Below, one piece after another: positions 8,156 to 16,601 of a DNA stretch of 64,000 nucleotides. Within the stretch, counting starts at the first letter, position 1; each line of letters begins with the position of its first letter. Where the stretch lies: positions 310,001 to 374,000 of the forward strand of contig NZ_JBFTXJ020000002.1 in assembly GCF_041379945.2 (NCBI RefSeq), written 5' to 3'. The notes under the pieces are model-generated. The model worked only from the letters and a program-made list of their open reading frames with translations. It made no database searches and had not been told where the DNA came from. This stretch comes from Aneurinibacillus sp. REN35. GTDB lineage: Bacteria > Bacillota > Bacilli > Aneurinibacillales > Aneurinibacillaceae. Position numbers and translations under genes: made by a program.

Positions 8156-9355
8156 CTGATTAATGTAACGCAAAGAAAGAAAAGATGTCAAGGTGCGATC
8201 CCAGCTTCCGATAAGTATAACCGCAAGCAGCGCTGTTTGCGGGGAGGAGAGCGGATGGTCAAGGATACCTGTTAGAGGAATAATCGGCAGCACAAAAAAG
8301 AACAATGCGATGTGTTTTACCGGCCAGCCTGTGGAGATGAATATTCGCAGCGCTCTATATATGTACCACATCATGGCAAAGAGAAACGATGTCCCTCCGA
8401 TTACACCGTAATCACAAAAAAGAGCGAGAAGGAGATTGTGGGCATGAGCGATACCGCTTGTGTCAAAAGCCGCATATGCATCCGCAAATCCCAATGGAGT
8501 GACGCCAAAGAGCGGCTGTCCGCTCCACACATCGAGACTGTGCTTCCAGATGATCTGTCTTGTTTCAAACGACTGCATTACACTGTCAAAACGCGGAATG
8601 ATACGTATGAATGTGCCGGTATATACAAGAGATATGATAGAAATTAACACAAGCCATACGCTTAATGTGCGGCTGATTTTCCATAAGAACAGCACGCACA
8701 AGCAGACCATAACGGCAACCCCTGTGCGGGAGCCTGTCTGATTGATAGCAAGTGCGATGGGGATGAGGAGGGTACTGCGTAATAGTAGAGTAGGCCATGA
8801 GCGTCTGCCTATCAAAAATTGCAGTAGATGGGCAAGCAGGCAGGCGAAGCTTAACAGCAGCAGAAAGGCAGCAAAGTTGGGGTTATAGGCACTGCCGAAT
8901 AGGCGCCCTGGTTCCTCAAGTCCAAGCGGCATAAGGCCTGTTAGCATGCCGAACCACCAATTGCCTCCATACACATAGCCCATATGAAGCTGCATCTGTC
9001 CAACTCCTGCGATATACAGGCCGCCTACGGTACAGAGAAAGCCGAGGCGCTGCGGATTCCACGTTAGTGAAGCTTCTTTTATGTATACATATAACCCAAG
9101 ATAGGCGAGAGAGACGGCCGAGATCAGCAAATAACTTACCTTTCCTGCATGAAGGCATGCACCAAGCGAAGCGAGAAACATTGTAAAAAAGAAAAAGGGG
9201 AGAGGCGCATCGTGCAGCACGCATACTTGTCGGTGCCCAAGTTTACTTCCCAGATGGTAGAGTCCCACACCGAGCAACCACAGTATACCGAGCGGAGGAA
9301 GAAGGTAGAGAAATAATACAGCCCATTCTAGATGAGCGTACGGTCGTTGGTTCAT
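8150..9355 (-). CDS. O-antigen ligase / Wzy-like polytopic membrane protein
   Basis: The 401-residue product has about ten hydrophobic helices. Its C-terminal half carries a Wzy_C/O-antigen-ligase domain, with NQTGSRTG near residue 205 and a long outer loop containing GVTPLGFADAY and AHAHNLLLALFCDYG. In Gram-positives such proteins polymerise or attach cell-surface polysaccharide or teichuronic-type polymers; the substrate cannot be deduced. The gene stands alone, divergent from a glycosyltransferase at 9516, so a role in envelope glycoconjugates fits the neighbourhood. The stop codon lies inside the Rrf2 palindrome. Confidence 0.75.
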   Translation of the reverse strand: MNQRPYAHLEWAVLFLYLLPPLGILWLLGVGLYHLGSKLGHRQVCVLHDAPLPFFFFTMFLASLGACLHAGKVSYLLISAVSLAYLGLYVYIKEASLTWNPQRLGFLCTVGGLYIAGVGQMQLHMGYVYGGNWWFGMLTGLMPLGLEEPGRLFGSAYNPNFAAFLLLLSFACLLAHLLQFLIGRRSWPTLLLRSTLLIPIALAINQTGSRTGVAVMVCLCVLFLWKISRTLSVWLVLISIISLVYTGTFIRIIPRFDSVMQSFETRQIIWKHSLDVWSGQPLFGVTPLGFADAYAAFDTSGIAHAHNLLLALFCDYGVIGGTSFLFAMMWYIYRALRIFISTGWPVKHIALFFFVLPIIPLTGILDHPLSSPQTALLAVILIGSWDRTLTSFLSLRYINQG

Positions 9356-9515
9356 AGGTAAGCATAGCTCCTCACAATATATATCTGTTATTTATTTTTG
9401 GTATTTTTCAAGTGAAATAAACATCATTCTGAAGAATTCACGTATAAAAGGATAAACAAGCGTCTACAAATAAATACAAGGAGAAGATACGCATTCATGG
9501 TACGGAGGAAAACCT

Positions 9516-10655
9516 TTGAATAAACATGTGCTAATCTTATCGGAAGCGGTAGGCGCCGGGCATACAAAAGCAGCAGAAGCCCTTCAGCAGGGATTTGATC
9601 TTCTTGCTCCCTTTGTAACTAGCCGGGTTCTTGAGCTAGGACGGGAGCTTCATCCAATTGCTGCGGGGCTTATCTGTCATGTGTATCTAGAGATGCTCAC
9701 CCATTACCCGGGTATATGGCGCAAAATGTATAACTATGGACAGGCACGCCCGATGGCTGTATGGGAGCAGGCATGCATTCATCGCATGATGCATCGTACA
9801 GTAAAAAATATTGTCGTATCTACCCGTCCGGATCTTATTGTTTGTACACATCCATTCAGCAGCTCTTCTGTGGCCCGTCTAAAGCGTGCGGGCATTTCGC
9901 TTCGCCTCTGTACGATGATTACGGACTTTTATGGGCATGGAGCTTGGGTACAGCCTGAGGTGGACCGCTATATCGTTCCGAGTGAGGAGGTAAGCAGGCA
10001 ACTGATAGCAATGGGGGTGCCAGATCAGAGAATCCGCATTGCTGGGCTTCCGCTTACAGCGAACTTTCGGATCAAGTACAACAAGAAAGAAATACGGTAC
10101 AAGCTTGGGCTTAGAGAGATGCCGACCGTTCTTGTAATGGGGGGTGGGCTAGGATTAGGCGGAGTAGGAGATATTGCCCGCATGCTTGCAAAATGGCAAG
10201 ACTCGCTGCAAATCGTCCTGTGTACAGGGCATAATGATTCTCTTAGACGTACGCTGCAAGCCGCCTTTACTCACCCGCACATTCATGTGCTTGGCTTTGT
10301 TGACGCGATTAGTCAATGGATGGATGCGGCTGATTGGTTGATTACGAAAGCGGGCGGCATGACATGTGCCGAGGCGCTGGCGAAGAAGCTGCCGCTTTTT
10401 ATCTATCAGCCGCTGCCAGGGCATGAAGAAAACAATTGCGCATTTCTAACCCGACATAAGCTGGCTGTCCGTATGGATACGGAGCAGGAGGTGGATATGT
10501 GGGTAAATAGACTGCTTCATTGTCCGCGGGAGCTATCTTCTTTGGTCTGTAATATGGAACGGTTCAGACAAGCTGCGGACCCGCTGGCGACGGTAAAGTC
10601 TGTTTTAGATTTTCTCATGGAAGAAGACGAAATACGAAAAGAAAGGCGGCTTTGA
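9516..10655 (+). CDS. MGDG-synthase-family glycosyltransferase (UgtP-like)
   Basis: The 379-residue protein combines an N-terminal monogalactosyldiacylglycerol-synthase domain (LILSEAVGAGHTKAAEAL at the start) with a GT28 nucleotide-sugar-binding half (VLVMGGGLGLGG near residue 206 and ITKAGGMTCAEALA near 273). Relatives such as UgtP transfer glucose from UDP-glucose to diacylglycerol to make glycolipids and lipoteichoic acid anchors. The exact sugar is not predictable. The TTG/ATG region follows a GGAGG-type site (ACGGAGGAAAACCTT) and the start is TTG at 9516. It is monocistronic with a terminator that overlaps the stop. Confidence 0.85.
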   Translation: MNKHVLILSEAVGAGHTKAAEALQQGFDLLAPFVTSRVLELGRELHPIAAGLICHVYLEMLTHYPGIWRKMYNYGQARPMAVWEQACIHRMMHRTVKNIVVSTRPDLIVCTHPFSSSSVARLKRAGISLRLCTMITDFYGHGAWVQPEVDRYIVPSEEVSRQLIAMGVPDQRIRIAGLPLTANFRIKYNKKEIRYKLGLREMPTVLVMGGGLGLGGVGDIARMLAKWQDSLQIVLCTGHNDSLRRTLQAAFTHPHIHVLGFVDAISQWMDAADWLITKAGGMTCAEALAKKLPLFIYQPLPGHEENNCAFLTRHKLAVRMDTEQEVDMWVNRLLHCPRELSSLVCNMERFRQAADPLATVKSVLDFLMEEDEIRKERRL

Positions 10656-10690
10656 AGGCATATGTGTGAGTGCCTTTGCAGCCGCCTTTT
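10642..10690 (+). terminator. Terminator overlapping the 3' end of the glycosyltransferase gene
   Basis: AAAGGCGGCT and GAAGGCA pair with TGCCTT and AGCCGCCTTTT; the TGA stop codon sits inside the stem. Confidence 0.8.
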
Positions 10691-10715
10691 CACATTTGTA
10701 CGAAAGGATCATGAT

Positions 10716-11693
10716 TTATGGGGTTTCATAAAGGATGGTGCCTGTTAGAGATAAATCATACCCGCCGACCGCAGTTAACTCGTCTTGGAAGGAAGGAGAG
10801 TGCAGGATGTCAAGCAGCAGGTGCCGCAGCGGTTCATTTTCCGGTGACTTCAGCAGGATCAGGTCGTATTGTTCTTCGATAAGAGGTATGAAGTCCACAT
10901 GAATAATGGAGGCGGTTTTCTCGCTTCCAAGTCCGACGTCCGCCTCGCCGCGGGCGATGGCTCCGGCGACTCCTAAGTGATTGGCTTCTTCATGTGTATA
11001 TCCTATAACCTCGCTTCGATGTATGCCGTGCAGACGCAGCTTTTCATCGAGCAGAACTCGAGAGCCCGCCCCCTTTTCGCGGTTGACGAAACGGATGCCT
11101 GGACGGGCGATGTCATGCCAGCTTGCAATGCGTTTGGGATTTCCTTTTTGTACATAGAAACCGGCCTGCCGTCGTAGAAGATGGATTACAAGGTAGGGCT
11201 GTCCTACCAAAATTCGTCGAATATAGGGAAGATTATACTCCTCCGTATCCCCATCCCAGAGATGCGTGCTCACAATGTCTGCACGGCCGTGATACATGGA
11301 GAGCAGGCCATTCAAGCTGCCGTCCGAGGAACGGAGGGTGCGATAAGCAGTGGAAGCGCGTTCCATATGCCGCGCTAGAATATCAAGGCTGATATCTTGA
11401 CCGCATATGACAAGGGAGCGCACACCGCTAGAGGGCGGGGTCGTTCCTTTATCTTCTCCCCGATAAAGGGGGGAGAGAGGCTGTTCTATTTGTGTGGCTA
11501 AAGGTGCGGGTGCTAGACGCCCCCCTCGCTTTGCGCTGGCCTTATAGGCTTCCAAGTCATCAGCATCGATACGCATCTGCCGACCGACACGATAGGCGGG
11601 CAGGTCTCCTTTTTTAATTAAGTCGTATACGGTTAGCTTGGAAACTTTCAGTAGGGCAGCTATTTCCTCTGTCGTATAAGAAATATCACTCAT
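10716..11693 (-). CDS. Molybdate-linked regulator: excisionase-type HTH plus PBP-like domain
   Basis: The 325-residue protein begins with a MerR/excisionase-type DNA-binding helix pair (YTTEEIAALLKVSKLTVYDL, then GDLPAYRVGRQMRID). A periplasmic-binding-protein-like ligand domain follows (from about residue 105). Proteins of this design are commonly found divergent from modA and are thought to sense molybdate or the molybdenum cofactor. The linker of about 40 residues is proline-rich. It is divergent from modABC; two direct repeats in the intergenic region are likely binding sites. No modulating ligand is proved. Confidence 0.82.
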   Translation of the reverse strand: MSDISYTTEEIAALLKVSKLTVYDLIKKGDLPAYRVGRQMRIDADDLEAYKASAKRGGRLAPAPLATQIEQPLSPLYRGEDKGTTPPSSGVRSLVICGQDISLDILARHMERASTAYRTLRSSDGSLNGLLSMYHGRADIVSTHLWDGDTEEYNLPYIRRILVGQPYLVIHLLRRQAGFYVQKGNPKRIASWHDIARPGIRFVNREKGAGSRVLLDEKLRLHGIHRSEVIGYTHEEANHLGVAGAIARGEADVGLGSEKTASIIHVDFIPLIEEQYDLILLKSPENEPLRHLLLDILHSPSFQDELTAVGGYDLSLTGTILYETP

Positions 11694-11773
11694 CGTTCTC
11701 CCCCATTTTTAGTATGTATCCTACTATATTTTATCATAAATAAGAAAAAACACATGATATTTACATTTTCTCT

Positions 11774-11809
11774 TTATAATTAGATATATTTAATTATAAT
11801 TAGTTATAT
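11774..11809. promoter_or_regulatory. Two direct repeats, candidate operator for modABC
   Basis: TTATAATTAGATATAT (11774-11789) and TTATAATTAGTTATAT (11794-11809) differ by one base and start exactly 20 bases apart, about two helical turns. They lie between the regulator gene and modA. Confidence 0.6.
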
Positions 11810-11867
11810 GTACATAGGTTACAGTTACTGGCGTTATAGACTTGTAATGGTAATGGGGGAGATCATG

Positions 11868-12665
11868 ATGTATAAGAGATTTGTATGGCTATTTATTGTA
11901 ATGGTCAGTATGCTCGGCTTGGCCGGCTGCGGAAGCGGCAAAGAGAGCCAGGGGAATACGAACGCCTCTTCCGGTGAGAAGACAGAGATTATGGTTATGG
12001 CAGCGGCCAGTTTGACGGATGCATTACAGGAATTAAAGACATCATTTGAGAGTGAGCACCCTACTACGACTGTCACCTATAGTTTTGGCGGCTCGGGCAA
12101 GCTGGCCCAGCAGATTGAACAGGGGGCTCCGGCGGATGTTTTCTTGTCGGCAAGCAAAAAAGATATGGACAAGCTGCAGGAAAAAAGCTTGATTGCAGCC
12201 GATACGCGCGGCGACTTTACAAAAAACGAGTTGGTGCTGGTGGCGCCAAAGAATACGTCGCTTCAGGTAACATCATTTGAGAACATGAAACCAGAACAAC
12301 TACAGCGTCTGGCGGTGGGCGAACCGGAGAGTGTCCCTGCCGGTCGATACACAAAAGAAACAATGGAGAAGCTCGGTACATGGACACAGTATAAGGATAA
12401 GCTTGTATTGGGTAAGGATGTGCGTCAGGTACTCACCTATGTTGAGTCAGGCAACGCCGACGCAGGTGTGGTCTATGCAAGTGATGCGAAGACATCTCAA
12501 AAAGTAGTGATACTAGCACAGGCGAAGCCGGAGTGGCACAAGCCCATCACCTATCCTGGTGCTGTTGTTGCCGGCTCAAAGCATGTACAAGAAGCGGAGG
12601 AGTTTCTGACATATGTAAAAGGTGAGAAGGGTCAAGCCATTTTTAAAAAGTACGGATTTCAATAA
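11868..12665 (+). CDS. modA: Molybdate ABC transporter substrate-binding lipoprotein
   Basis: The 265-residue product starts with a lipoprotein signal peptide ending LAGC, so the mature protein is anchored outside the membrane. The body matches ModA: MAAASLTDALQEL, FGGSGKLAQQIEQGAPADVF and the late GVVYASDA segment, with serines placed for oxyanion binding. It captures molybdate (possibly tungstate) for ModBC. Start is ATG at 11868, six bases after GGGGGAG; the ATG at 11865 is an alternative. It is the first gene of modABC. Confidence 0.92.
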   Translation: MYKRFVWLFIVMVSMLGLAGCGSGKESQGNTNASSGEKTEIMVMAAASLTDALQELKTSFESEHPTTTVTYSFGGSGKLAQQIEQGAPADVFLSASKKDMDKLQEKSLIAADTRGDFTKNELVLVAPKNTSLQVTSFENMKPEQLQRLAVGEPESVPAGRYTKETMEKLGTWTQYKDKLVLGKDVRQVLTYVESGNADAGVVYASDAKTSQKVVILAQAKPEWHKPITYPGAVVAGSKHVQEAEEFLTYVKGEKGQAIFKKYGFQ

Positions 12666-12684
12666 TGAGTCAGGTGGATAAGAC

Positions 12685-13374
12685 ATGACAGACACGAGTC
12701 TACACCCGCTGTTTTTATCACTAAAAGTAGCTGGCATTGCAACCGTGATCGTATTCATTACAGGCGTATGGCTGGCATTTTGGCTTTCGCGGCGCACATT
12801 TACAGGCAAAAGCGTCCTTGAATCATTTTTTTTATTGCCGATGGTACTCCCACCTACAGTTGTTGGGTTTGGCCTTTTGCTTTTATTCGGTAAAAACGGC
12901 TGGATCGGCAGCTGGCTATCAGGCTGGTTCAGCATCCAGATCGTTTTTACGTGGATCGGCGCGGTCATCGCATCGGTTGTCGTCTCGTTTCCGCTGATGT
13001 ATCAGGCGGCCGCAGCCGCGTTTCAGACATTGGACGAGAAGCTGGCACAGGCTGCTCGTACGATGGGAGCTTCGGAATGGCGGATTTTCTGGACCGTATC
13101 GTTCCCGTTGGCATGGCCCGGTATTCTCGCCGGGCTTGTGCTTTCATTTGCCCGAGCGCTTGGCGAATTCGGAGCCACGCTTATGATTGCCGGGTACATT
13201 CCAGGCAAGACGGATACCCTGCCAATTGCCATTTACTTTGCCGCAGAGGCGGGACAGATGGAGCAGGCTGCTCTATGGGTAATCATTATTGTTGCGCTCG
13301 GATTCAGTGCCATGCTGTGGCTGAATTGGTGGGGACGAAAAAACATGCGCCGTTTTGCCGAACGGGAGAAATAA
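12685..13374 (+). CDS. modB: Molybdate ABC transporter permease
   Basis: The 229-residue protein has about five membrane helices and the binding-protein-dependent permease signature, including LPMVLPPTVVGFGLLLLFG near residue 50 and the EAA-type loop AARTMGASEWRIFWTVSFPL followed by ARALGEFGATLM. These are specific to the ModB/sulfate-type permeases. It forms the channel of the molybdate importer with ModA and ModC. It follows modA by 19 bases. Confidence 0.93.
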   Translation: MTDTSLHPLFLSLKVAGIATVIVFITGVWLAFWLSRRTFTGKSVLESFFLLPMVLPPTVVGFGLLLLFGKNGWIGSWLSGWFSIQIVFTWIGAVIASVVVSFPLMYQAAAAAFQTLDEKLAQAARTMGASEWRIFWTVSFPLAWPGILAGLVLSFARALGEFGATLMIAGYIPGKTDTLPIAIYFAAEAGQMEQAALWVIIIVALGFSAMLWLNWWGRKNMRRFAEREK

Positions 13375-13391
13375 ACGAAGGACGGAGATAT

Positions 13392-14030
13392 ATGCTGTAT
13401 GTAAACATGCAAAAGCATCTGCCGTATTTTGAACTTGATGTGGAATTTGAGGTGGGTGCGGAGATTGTTGTTTTGTTCGGTCCGTCAGGTGCAGGAAAAA
13501 CGACCATTTTAAACAGCATAGCCGGGCTTACCGAGCCGGATACAGGAATAATCAGGCTCGGTAGTACAGTGTTTTTTGAGACCGGAAAGAAGCCGCTTGC
13601 TACGCAAAAGCGCAGGCTTGGCTACTTGTTTCAAGACTATGCGCTGTTTCCTCATATGACCGTGGAGAAGAACATTCGATATGGTATGAAGGGGAGAGAA
13701 ACGGAGGAATCAGATCGTTTTCTTGCGCAATTGCTTGGCCTGCTTGGTATCGAGCATCTTCTTCCTAAGTATCCGCATCAAATCTCTGGCGGTGAAAAGC
13801 AGCGTGTAGCGCTGGCCCGCGCATTAGCTGGCAGACCTGATATACTGCTTTTGGATGAACCGCTTTCTGCGCTTGATGCGGGAACAAGGTTGAAATGTCA
13901 GGACGAATTGCTTTCAATCCACCGCTTGTGGCGCATTCCTGTGCTGCTTGTCACACATGATGAAAAAGAGGCACAAAAGCTAGGGGATAGGATTTTAATT
14001 ATGGAACAGGGGGAGATCAGTAAAAGGTAA
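13392..14030 (+). CDS. modC: Molybdate ABC transporter ATP-binding protein, short form
   Basis: The 212-residue protein has Walker A FGPSGAGKTT near residue 34, Q-loop FQDYALFPHMT, signature ISGGEKQRVALARALA and Walker B ILLLDEPLSALD. It energises ModAB. It ends soon after the H-loop (VTHDEKEAQKLGD), so the C-terminal TOBE/MOP molybdate-binding domain of classical ModC (about 350 residues) is absent. The separate ligand-binding regulator upstream may replace feedback sensing; that is inference. The ATG at 13392 follows ACGGAGATAT and lies 17 bases after modB. Confidence 0.9.
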   Translation: MLYVNMQKHLPYFELDVEFEVGAEIVVLFGPSGAGKTTILNSIAGLTEPDTGIIRLGSTVFFETGKKPLATQKRRLGYLFQDYALFPHMTVEKNIRYGMKGRETEESDRFLAQLLGLLGIEHLLPKYPHQISGGEKQRVALARALAGRPDILLLDEPLSALDAGTRLKCQDELLSIHRLWRIPVLLVTHDEKEAQKLGDRILIMEQGEISKR

Positions 14031-14110
14031 GTCTACCATTTATTGTGAAACATTACTTTAATCCTTTCGTATACATGAGAGACACCATATAGAACGTGAG
14101 GGATTATAAA

Positions 14111-14545
14111 ATGGAATTATGGATGAAAATTGCTTCGGTCATTGGCGCAAGTATTATCGAACTATGGGCTGCGATTCCAGTCGGTTTCGCGCTGCGCCTT
14201 CACCCGACCATCATCGCCATCGCAAGTGCGGTCGGGTCAATTCTTGCCGCAGCGATTGTTATTTTCCTGGGTAAGTCACTGCGTAATTGGCTTACGAAGC
14301 GGATGAAGAAAAAAAACGGCAGGCAGGGGCGTATGGCGCGTATCTGGGAGAAGTATGGAGTGATTGGTCTCGGGCTCGCTTCCCCTTTGCTAACAGGAGC
14401 CCCGCTTGGCGCGGCAATTGGCATCTCTGCCGGAGCCCATCCTGTAAAGCTATTCATTTGGATGACAATTGGAATTATCATATGGAGCATAATTCTGACG
14501 GCGGCCGTGGCACTTGGCCTGCTCAGCCTCACTTCATTCAGTTAG
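14111..14545 (+). CDS. Small multidrug-export-type membrane protein (PF06695-like)
   Basis: The 144-residue protein has about four hydrophobic segments and the pattern of the small multidrug export / YqaA-like family: an N-terminal ELWAAIPVG segment, a cytoplasmic charged loop (residues 62-80), then GLGLASPLLTGAPLGAAIG. The family name is historical; real substrates are mostly unknown. Start is ATG at 14111 after GAGGGATTA; a GTG at 14096 is also in frame. It stands 80 bases after modC and may or may not share its transcript. Confidence 0.7.
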   Translation: MELWMKIASVIGASIIELWAAIPVGFALRLHPTIIAIASAVGSILAAAIVIFLGKSLRNWLTKRMKKKNGRQGRMARIWEKYGVIGLGLASPLLTGAPLGAAIGISAGAHPVKLFIWMTIGIIIWSIILTAAVALGLLSLTSFS

Positions 14546-14789
14546 TTTGCTAGACACAGAAGAAGACGATGTGACATAAAATGAATCCGCTCTGTGCTTG
14601 GATTTGTCTTGTGCCGCGTTGTCTTTTTTTTCTGTGAAAATCATACGAAAAGCTGGAAAACGCAGCGTCTCTTTATAGGATAAAATTATTAAAGAGATAA
14701 ATAATATATATTAGAATAATATCCTATCCTCAATTATGATGATAAAAAGAGAAGAAAAAGAAGTAACGATATATACTGGGGGGATTCAT

Positions 14790-15479
14790 ATGGAAAACAA
14801 TCGAAACGATGTTATGGAAAAATTTAATGGAATTGCACATGCTTATAATAATCAAAGAAGAAAACTCATTCCTTGTTTTGACGACTTTTATACCATTCCT
14901 GTTTCTATTGCAGAGTCAAAAAATGATTCTCCAAATATATTGGATATAGGTGCCGGGACAGGATTGCTCTCTGCATTTATGTTAGAAAAGTATCCTAAGG
15001 CAAACCTGACGCTGATTGACCTCTCGGAAAAAATGCTAGAGATTGCTAAGCTGCGGTTTGAAGATCATCCCAATGTAAAATATATTGTTGACGATTATAC
15101 AACGTATGCGTTTGAGGATACGTTTGATATTGTGATGTCATCTCTCTCCATTCATCATATAACAGATGAGGAAAAGCAAAACGTATATCACAAGAGTTTC
15201 TCAATCATTAAAAATGATGGTGTGTTTATTAATGCTGATCAGGTTCTTGGCAGCACGCCATATATTGAATCTCTTTATACAAATGATTGGAAGAAAAAGA
15301 TCGAAACGAGCGGATTAACTAAACAAGAAATTTTGTCTGCTTATGAAAGGACTGCATTGGATAAGATGTCCACACTAGAAGATCAGGTTCGTTGGCTTAA
15401 GGAAGCTGGCTTCTCGGATGTGGATTGTATTTACAAATATTTTAATTTCGTCGTATTATTTGGAAGAAAAATAAAATAG
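14790..15479 (+). CDS. Class I SAM-dependent methyltransferase
   Basis: The 229-residue protein has motif I ILDIGAGTGLLSAF near residue 49, an acidic LIDLSEKMLEIA loop and MSSLSIHHITDEEK, all of the UbiE/COQ5-like class. The substrate cannot be told. The ATG at 14790 follows GGGGGGATTCAT. The gene and the decayed gene after it are more AT-rich than their neighbours, which suggests acquisition by transfer. Confidence 0.82.
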   Translation: MENNRNDVMEKFNGIAHAYNNQRRKLIPCFDDFYTIPVSIAESKNDSPNILDIGAGTGLLSAFMLEKYPKANLTLIDLSEKMLEIAKLRFEDHPNVKYIVDDYTTYAFEDTFDIVMSSLSIHHITDEEKQNVYHKSFSIIKNDGVFINADQVLGSTPYIESLYTNDWKKKIETSGLTKQEILSAYERTALDKMSTLEDQVRWLKEAGFSDVDCIYKYFNFVVLFGRKIK

Positions 15480-15534
15480 ATCATGGAGCGAACGATTTCA
15501 TAGAGTGGCTATATCGGATATTTAAAAGCGGAAG

Positions 15535-16102
15535 GTGCTCGTTATCGTGAAAAAAACATACGGTGAATATACAATTATTACACTTTCAAGAGCAGGGTAT
15601 GGAAAAACATCGAAGGAAATAGGAGCGACCCTTTCAACGGCTTGCGACTACTACGCAAAGCTATTACAGCATTTACATATTGAAAGAGCTCACATACTAG
15701 CGGTATCAGCTGATGGACCAACAGGGATTATCTTTGCAAAAAAAATTCCGCACCTTACGCGTACACTTACTTTGCAATCTGCAGTCACTAAAGAATGTCT
15801 CACTCCAAAGGATCGAACATACAGAGCCGCATCGATTTTATTCAATGCTAGAGCTGAAAAATATACGTGGGGTATGGTTTCAGCGCTGAGTAATTATTTT
15901 CCTCGCTTCATTTTCAAACAAATGTTTCCATCTTTTAGCACGTTAAAATACAAAGATGCGAAAGAAAAAAATCAATAGCAATGACATTTTATTATTTGTT
16001 CAAATGAATAATCGCCAATGTTCAGGTCATGGGTTTTTAATCGATTTATCACAAACAAAGGAATTGACCGTTAAAGATTTACAAGATCATAACTCTTTAT
16101 AG
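15535..16102 (+). pseudogene. Decayed alpha/beta hydrolase
   Basis: The first 147 codons match the inner part of an alpha/beta hydrolase: GEYTIITLSRAGYGKT, then HILAVSADGPTGI where family members usually carry a GxSxG-like VSAGGPS, so the nucleophile site looks altered. The oxyanion-hole strand before this is missing. The frame stops at 15976 just after a run of seven A residues. Reading shifted by one base continues without a stop to 16102 with hydrolase-like SGHGFLIDLSQ. N-terminal loss, the A-run frameshift and the missing C-terminal histidine region together indicate a pseudogene. Confidence 0.65.
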
Positions 16103-16173
16103 TTTTATTTAGAAAGGTTGCGGTTAGGCCGGTTGGTTGCTACAATGCCAACAGAGAAAGGATGTGGCAAAGC

Positions 16174-16500
16174 GTGACACAGGCAATTGTGTTATTTATA
16201 CTGGCCGGACTGGCTGAAATCGGCGGCGGGTACCTTGTTTGGTTATGGCTGCGCGAAGGCGCATCATATTGGTATGGAATCATCGGTAGCATCATTCTTG
16301 TGCTGTATGGGGTCATTCCTACATTACAGTCGTTTCCAAGCTTTGGGCGTGTCTATGCCGCGTATGGCGGTGTCTTTATTATTCTGGCCGTATTGTGGGG
16401 ATGGGGCATAGACAAAAAAACACCGGATATGTATGACTGGATTGGCAGCGTGATCTGTATTATCGGTGTGTCCATTATGCTATGGGCTCCGCGTTCATAA
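16174..16500 (+). CDS. ynfA: YnfA / UPF0060 family small membrane protein
   Basis: The 108-residue protein with four membrane helices is a close match to the UPF0060 family: [20 protein letters not shown] at the start, [16 protein letters not shown] in the middle and [20 protein letters not shown] at the end. YnfA resembles SMR-type exporters, but its substrate is unclear. A GTG start at 16174 gives the usual family length; an ATG at 16162 is also in frame but overlaps the ribosome-binding site GAGAAAGGA. Confidence 0.88.
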   Translation: MTQAIVLFILAGLAEIGGGYLVWLWLREGASYWYGIIGSIILVLYGVIPTLQSFPSFGRVYAAYGGVFIILAVLWGWGIDKKTPDMYDWIGSVICIIGVSIMLWAPRS

Positions 16501-16548
16501 AAGTAAATATGCAGAATGGGTTGCACGATCTCGCACGTTCCCTTACAA

Positions 16549-16572
16549 TTGATAGTAATTATCATTATTGAT
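16549..16572. promoter_or_regulatory. Candidate Fur box
   Basis: TTGATAGTAATTATCATTATTGAT resembles the Fur consensus (GATAATGATAATCATTATC), with TGATAGTAATTATCA as a near-perfect inverted repeat. It lies 30 bases before the FhuF-like gene, consistent with iron repression. Confidence 0.65.
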
Positions 16573-16601
16573 GATAGGTTCGCTTGAAGGGAGGGTGCCG
16601 G

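Noticed and set aside
12951-13391. Upstream extension of the modC reading frame through modB
   Set aside because: The extension is the out-of-frame shadow of modB; ModC similarity begins at the ATG at 13392.
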